Part shown: positions 6,661-8,592 of the stretch, in pieces
Layout of the letters: every line of letters starts with the position of its first letter
Numbering within the stretch: the first letter of the stretch is position 1
Position numbers and translations under genes: made by a program
The notes under the pieces: model-generated
What the model was told of the DNA's origin: nothing
Seen by the model: the letters and a program-made list of their open reading frames with translations, nothing else
The model's database searches: none
Origin: Candidatus Aphodoplasma excrementigallinarum
GTDB taxonomy: Bacteria; Bacillota; Clostridia; UBA1381; UMGS1253
Direction of reading: 5' to 3'
Assembly: GCA_018713805.1 (NCBI GenBank)
Contig: DVOF01000002.1
Coordinates: 1 to 8,592, forward strand
DNA length: 8,592 nt

Positions 6661-7791
6661 ATGTTTACAATATTAAAAACCGAGGGCAAAGCGCGGCGCG
6701 GCACGTTTGAGACGGTGCACGGCACGGTGCAGACGCCCGTGTTTATGAACGTCGGCACGATCGCCGCGATTAAGGGCGGCGTTTCGACGATGGATTTAAA
6801 AGACTTAGGGTGCCAGATCGAGCTGTCGAACACGTACCATCTCCACCTTCGTCCGGGCGACCAGGTCGTCCACGCGCTCGGCGGCCTGCGCCAGTTTATG
6901 AACTGGGACCGTCCCGTTTTGACGGACAGCGGCGGGTTCCAGGTGTTTTCGCTTGCGGGCCTGCGCCGAATCGCGGAGGAAGGCGTCTATTTTGCGTCCC
7001 ATATCGATGGGAAGAAGATTTTCATGGGGCCGGAGGAGAGTATGCGCATCCAGTCGAATCTCGCCTCTACGATCGCCATGGCGTTCGACGAGTGCATAGA
7101 AAATCCCGCCCCCTACGACTATGTGCGCCGCTCGGCGGAGCGGACGGCGCGCTGGCTGGCACGGTGCAAGGCGGAACTGGCCCATCTGAACACGCTGGAG
7201 CACACGATCAACAAGCAGCAGATGCTGTTTGGGATCAACCAGGGCGGCACATACGACGATATCCGCGCGGAGCATATGCAGGAGATCGCCCAGCTTGACC
7301 TAGACGGCTATGCGATCGGCGGGCTGGCGGTCGGGGAGTCGCATGAGGAGATGTACCACATTATTGAGGTGGTCGAGCCGTTTATGCCGAAGGATAAGCC
7401 GCGCTATCTGATGGGCGTTGGTACGCCGGCGAATATTATTGAGGCGGTTTACCGCGGCGTGGACTTTTTCGACTGTGTGATGCCGAGCCGAAACGCACGG
7501 CACGGTCACGTTTTTACGCATGACGGCATATTAAATATAATGAATGCGAAATACGAGCTGGATACCCGCCCGATCGAGGAGGGCTGTGGCTGTCCGGCGT
7601 GCAGGCACTACACGAGGGCGTATATCCGCCACCTGTTCAAGGCGAAGGAGACACTGTCCCAGCGGCTCTGCGTGTTGCATAATTTGTATTTTTACAACCA
7701 TTTGATGCAGGAAATCCGCGATGCACTGGATACGGGGACATTTGCGCAGTACCGGAGTGAAAATATTGTCAAATTCGCGCAGAGAATATAG
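6661..7791 (+). CDS. tgt: tRNA-guanine transglycosylase Tgt
   Basis: Tgt exchanges guanine 34 of GUN-anticodon tRNAs for preQ1, the step before QueA in queuosine synthesis. The 376-residue product is the usual bacterial length with all key elements. LTDSGGFQVFSL holds general acid/base D89 (87-98). FDECIENPA lies at 142-150, and GGLAVGE (220-226) is in the base-recognition pocket. DCVMPSRNARHG carries the nucleophile D271 (271-282). A zinc site is formed by C309, C311, C314 and H340. The ATG at 6661 follows GGAGGAG (6652-6658). It is the last gene of the run; yajC, which often follows tgt in Clostridia, is absent here, and a terminator and new promoter come next. Confidence 0.97.
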   Translation: MFTILKTEGKARRGTFETVHGTVQTPVFMNVGTIAAIKGGVSTMDLKDLGCQIELSNTYHLHLRPGDQVVHALGGLRQFMNWDRPVLTDSGGFQVFSLAGLRRIAEEGVYFASHIDGKKIFMGPEESMRIQSNLASTIAMAFDECIENPAPYDYVRRSAERTARWLARCKAELAHLNTLEHTINKQQMLFGINQGGTYDDIRAEHMQEIAQLDLDGYAIGGLAVGESHEEMYHIIEVVEPFMPKDKPRYLMGVGTPANIIEAVYRGVDFFDCVMPSRNARHGHVFTHDGILNIMNAKYELDTRPIEEGCGCPACRHYTRAYIRHLFKAKETLSQRLCVLHNLYFYNHLMQEIRDALDTGTFAQYRSENIVKFAQRI

Positions 7792-7830
7792 GACCGGCTT
7801 GTTCAACCCTACAATTCTTGAGTAAATACG

Positions 7831-7860
7831 AAAAAACACTTGACGAAACTGTGTTTTTTT
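7831..7860 (+). terminator. A/T-rich terminator hairpin after tgt
   Basis: AAAAAACAC (7831-7839) and GTGTTTTTT (7851-7859) form a 9-bp stem around an 11-nt loop, ending in a run of eight T. It lies about 40 nt after the tgt stop. The stem has only two G-C pairs, so termination may be partial. The A-run at the front means it could also stop transcription from the other strand. Confidence 0.55.
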
Positions 7861-7868
7861 AGTATATT
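7840..7868 (+). promoter_or_regulatory. Sigma-A promoter of the HPr gene
   Basis: TTGACG (7840-7845) and TATATT (7863-7868) are separated by 17 nt. Transcription should start near 7875, giving a leader of about 50 nt before HPr. The -35 box lies in the loop of the upstream terminator hairpin, and the hairpin's right arm forms most of the spacer. This gives HPr transcription that is independent of the ruvA-tgt run. Confidence 0.78.
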
Positions 7869-7925
7869 TAAATTAATAGAAATGGCTTTTTCGCGAACAT
7901 TTTATTTCTGAGAGGGGATTATGTC

Positions 7926-8189
7926 ATGTATTCGAAAGAAGTTGTGCTTCAGAATCAGGTTGGCCTGCATGCGCGGCCCGCTACGTTTTTTATTCAGAAG
8001 GCAAATGAGTTTAAATCGAGTATCTGGGTAGAAAAGGATGAGCGCAGGGTAAACGCAAAGAGTTTGCTGGGTGTCCTGTCGCTTGGGATTGCACGCGGTA
8101 CAGCCATTACCATTATTGCGGACGGTGTGGACGAGAAGGAAGCAGTGGATGCGCTGATTGCTTTGATCGAGTCGAATTTCTCAGAATAA
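7926..8189 (+). CDS. ptsH: Phosphocarrier protein HPr
   Basis: HPr carries phosphate from enzyme I to sugar-specific EII components of the phosphotransferase system; in Firmicutes its Ser46-phosphorylated form is a corepressor of CcpA. The 87-residue product matches the family length. The phosphorylated histidine H15 sits in VGLHARPA (12-19), and S46 in VNAKSLLGVLSLGI (42-55) is the HPr kinase site. H15 argues against a Crh-type paralogue, which lacks it. The start ATG at 7926 has GAGAGGGG (7911-7918) at 7 nt spacing; the ATG at 7921 is out of frame. The gene stands alone with its own promoter and terminator, and no ptsI is in view. Organisms of this group can carry several HPr-like proteins, so the gene symbol is less sure than the family. 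Confidence 0.92.
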   Translation: MYSKEVVLQNQVGLHARPATFFIQKANEFKSSIWVEKDERRVNAKSLLGVLSLGIARGTAITIIADGVDEKEAVDALIALIESNFSE

Positions 8190-8205
8190 TTCGTAGGCAG
8201 GGGAG

Positions 8206-8236
8206 GATACCGCTTGCGTGCAGGCGGTATCTTTTT
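8206..8236 (+). terminator. Rho-independent terminator after HPr
   Basis: GATACCGC (8206-8213) pairs perfectly with GCGGTATC (8224-8231) around a 10-nt loop, followed by five T (8232-8236). It lies 16 nt after the HPr stop codon and closes a single-gene transcription unit. Confidence 0.9.
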
Positions 8237-8271
8237 ATGTGGTTAAACTGCATGGGATATGTGGCGAAACT

Positions 8272-8320
8272 TGATTTTTTAAAAATTTTTCTTGACAAAC
8301 GTGCGCCTTTGTTGTATAAT
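8272..8320 (+). promoter_or_regulatory. Consensus promoter with UP-like element for tRNA-Pro
   Basis: A perfect -35 TTGACA (8292-8297) and a perfect -10 TATAAT (8315-8320) are separated by 17 nt. Directly upstream lies an A/T-only stretch of alternating T and A runs (about 8275-8290) typical of UP elements on stable-RNA promoters. The expected start near 8327 is about 5 nt before the mature tRNA end. This is the strongest-looking promoter in the window. Confidence 0.92.
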
Positions 8321-8331
8321 ATCGTTCGTAT

Positions 8332-8407
8332 CGGGATGTAGCGCAGGTGGTAGCGCACAACGTTCGGGACGTTGGGGCCGCTGGTTCGAGTCCAGTCATC
8401 CCGACCA
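8332..8407 (+). tRNA. tRNA-Pro (anticodon CGG)
   Basis: A complete 76-nt cloverleaf can be folded by hand. The acceptor stem is CGGGATG/CATCCCG with discriminator A and an encoded CCA end. The D-stem is GCGC/GCGC, and the anticodon stem is CAACG/CGTTG with loop TTCGGGA. The T-stem is GCTGG/CCAGT, with one G-U pair, around TTCGAGT. The anticodon CGG (8365-8367) reads the proline codon CCG. Confidence 0.96.
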
Positions 8408-8431
8408 CGCAGCAGAGATGCTGCATTTTAA

Positions 8432-8460
8432 ATGCCCGCTCTTTATGAGCGGGTATTTTT
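8432..8460 (+). terminator. Rho-independent terminator after tRNA-Pro
   Basis: ATGCCCGCTC (8432-8441) pairs with GAGCGGGTAT (8447-8456), including one G-U pair, around a 5-nt loop and runs into a T tract (8456-8460). A smaller perfect hairpin, GCAGCA/TGCTGC with loop GAGA (8409-8424), lies between the tRNA and the terminator and may help 3'-end processing. Confidence 0.9.
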
Positions 8461-8509
8461 ATGCTCTGGCCGTTTTTGAAAAATTTAGCGCAACAATGTA
8501 GAAAAGGGA

Positions 8510-8538
8510 TTGACTTTCCAGAATGGACATGGTATAAT
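8510..8538 (+). promoter_or_regulatory. Sigma-A promoter of the second tRNA
   Basis: TTGACT (8510-8515) and a perfect TATAAT (8533-8538) are separated by 17 nt. The predicted start near 8545 is about 26 nt before the next tRNA, so a short leader would be removed by RNase P. Confidence 0.88.
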
Positions 8539-8570
8539 AATTGTGTTTTGCGGGAGGACGCGGAACATGT

Positions 8571-8592
8571 GGGGGTGTAGCTCAGTTGGGAG
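8571..8592 (+). tRNA. 5' end of a second tRNA, cut by the window edge (possibly tRNA-Ala)
   Basis: The last 22 nt read as a tRNA start: a 7-nt acceptor strand GGGGGTG, the invariant T8-A9, then the D-arm GCTC-AGTTGGGAG. The anticodon lies beyond the window. The sequence resembles Firmicute tRNA-Ala and has G at position 3 as needed for the alanine G3-U70 pair, but identity is a guess. Confidence 0.8.

Noticed and set aside
6810..7298. Plus-strand 162-codon frame inside tgt
   Set aside because: It is Arg/Pro/Gly-rich shadow translation of tgt, which is intact and fully conserved in its own frame.
8214..8246. Ten-codon frame from TTG 8214 after AGGGGAGG
   Set aside because: It lies within the HPr terminator hairpin and is too short to support as a gene.
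8235..8426. Minus-strand open frame containing GMTGLEPAAPTSRT
   Set aside because: It is the antisense of the tRNA-Pro gene. This peptide pattern is a well-known false protein produced by reading through tRNA genes.
8567..8592. ATG at 8567 preceded by GGGAGG, looking like a gene start
   Set aside because: The sequence that follows is a clear tRNA 5' half, so the start-like arrangement is a coincidence.
1..8592. CRISPR arrays, insertion sequences, phage or defence genes
   Set aside because: No spaced direct repeats, transposase motifs or integrase motifs were seen on either strand.

Overview
The window looks like a chromosomal segment of a Gram-positive, Clostridia-type Firmicute with a fairly GC-rich genome. 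The reasons are: strong purine-rich Shine-Dalgarno sequences, consensus sigma-A promoters, a secreted Amidase_3 enzyme with a copper-amine-oxidase-like stalk domain, a SpoIID/LytB protein, and an HPr carrying both His15 and the regulatory Ser46. The order ruvA-ruvB-...-queA-tgt is a familiar Clostridia neighbourhood. SpoIID/LytB proteins suggest a spore-forming ancestry but do not prove sporulation. The genus cannot be named from this sequence.

Layout. Positions 1-150 hold a perfect inverted repeat at the left edge and, on the minus strand, an open frame that may be the 5' end of a divergent gene leaving the window. A good promoter (151-179) then starts a run of seven co-directional, tightly spaced genes (gaps 7-40 nt): ruvA, ruvB, a three-part secreted amidase, a secreted SpoIID/LytB protein, queA, a small AT-rich YcxB-like membrane protein, and tgt. 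The run ends at an A/T-rich terminator hairpin (about 7831-7860). The loop of that hairpin contains the -35 box of the next promoter, which drives a single HPr gene (7926-8189) with its own terminator. The right end is a tRNA block: tRNA-Pro(CGG) with a perfect consensus promoter and its own terminator, then another promoter and the first 22 nt of a second tRNA cut by the window edge.

Functions. RuvA and RuvB form the Holliday-junction branch-migration motor. QueA and Tgt make two steps of queuosine modification of tRNA (Tgt inserts preQ1; QueA adds the epoxycyclopentane from SAM). The amidase and the SpoIID/LytB protein are a plausible matched pair at the cell wall: amidases strip stem peptides from glycan strands, and SpoIID enzymes are known to cut such denuded strands. 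The SpoIID protein here also has an N-terminal stretch resembling a SPOR domain, a fold that binds denuded glycan.

Most of the window is ordinary housekeeping sequence. The items most worth a second look are the wall-enzyme pair placed inside the ruvAB-queA-tgt run, the SPOR-like region of the SpoIID protein, the strikingly AT-rich YcxB-like gene between queA and tgt, and the promoter nested in a terminator hairpin. I did not find a convincing wholly new system.
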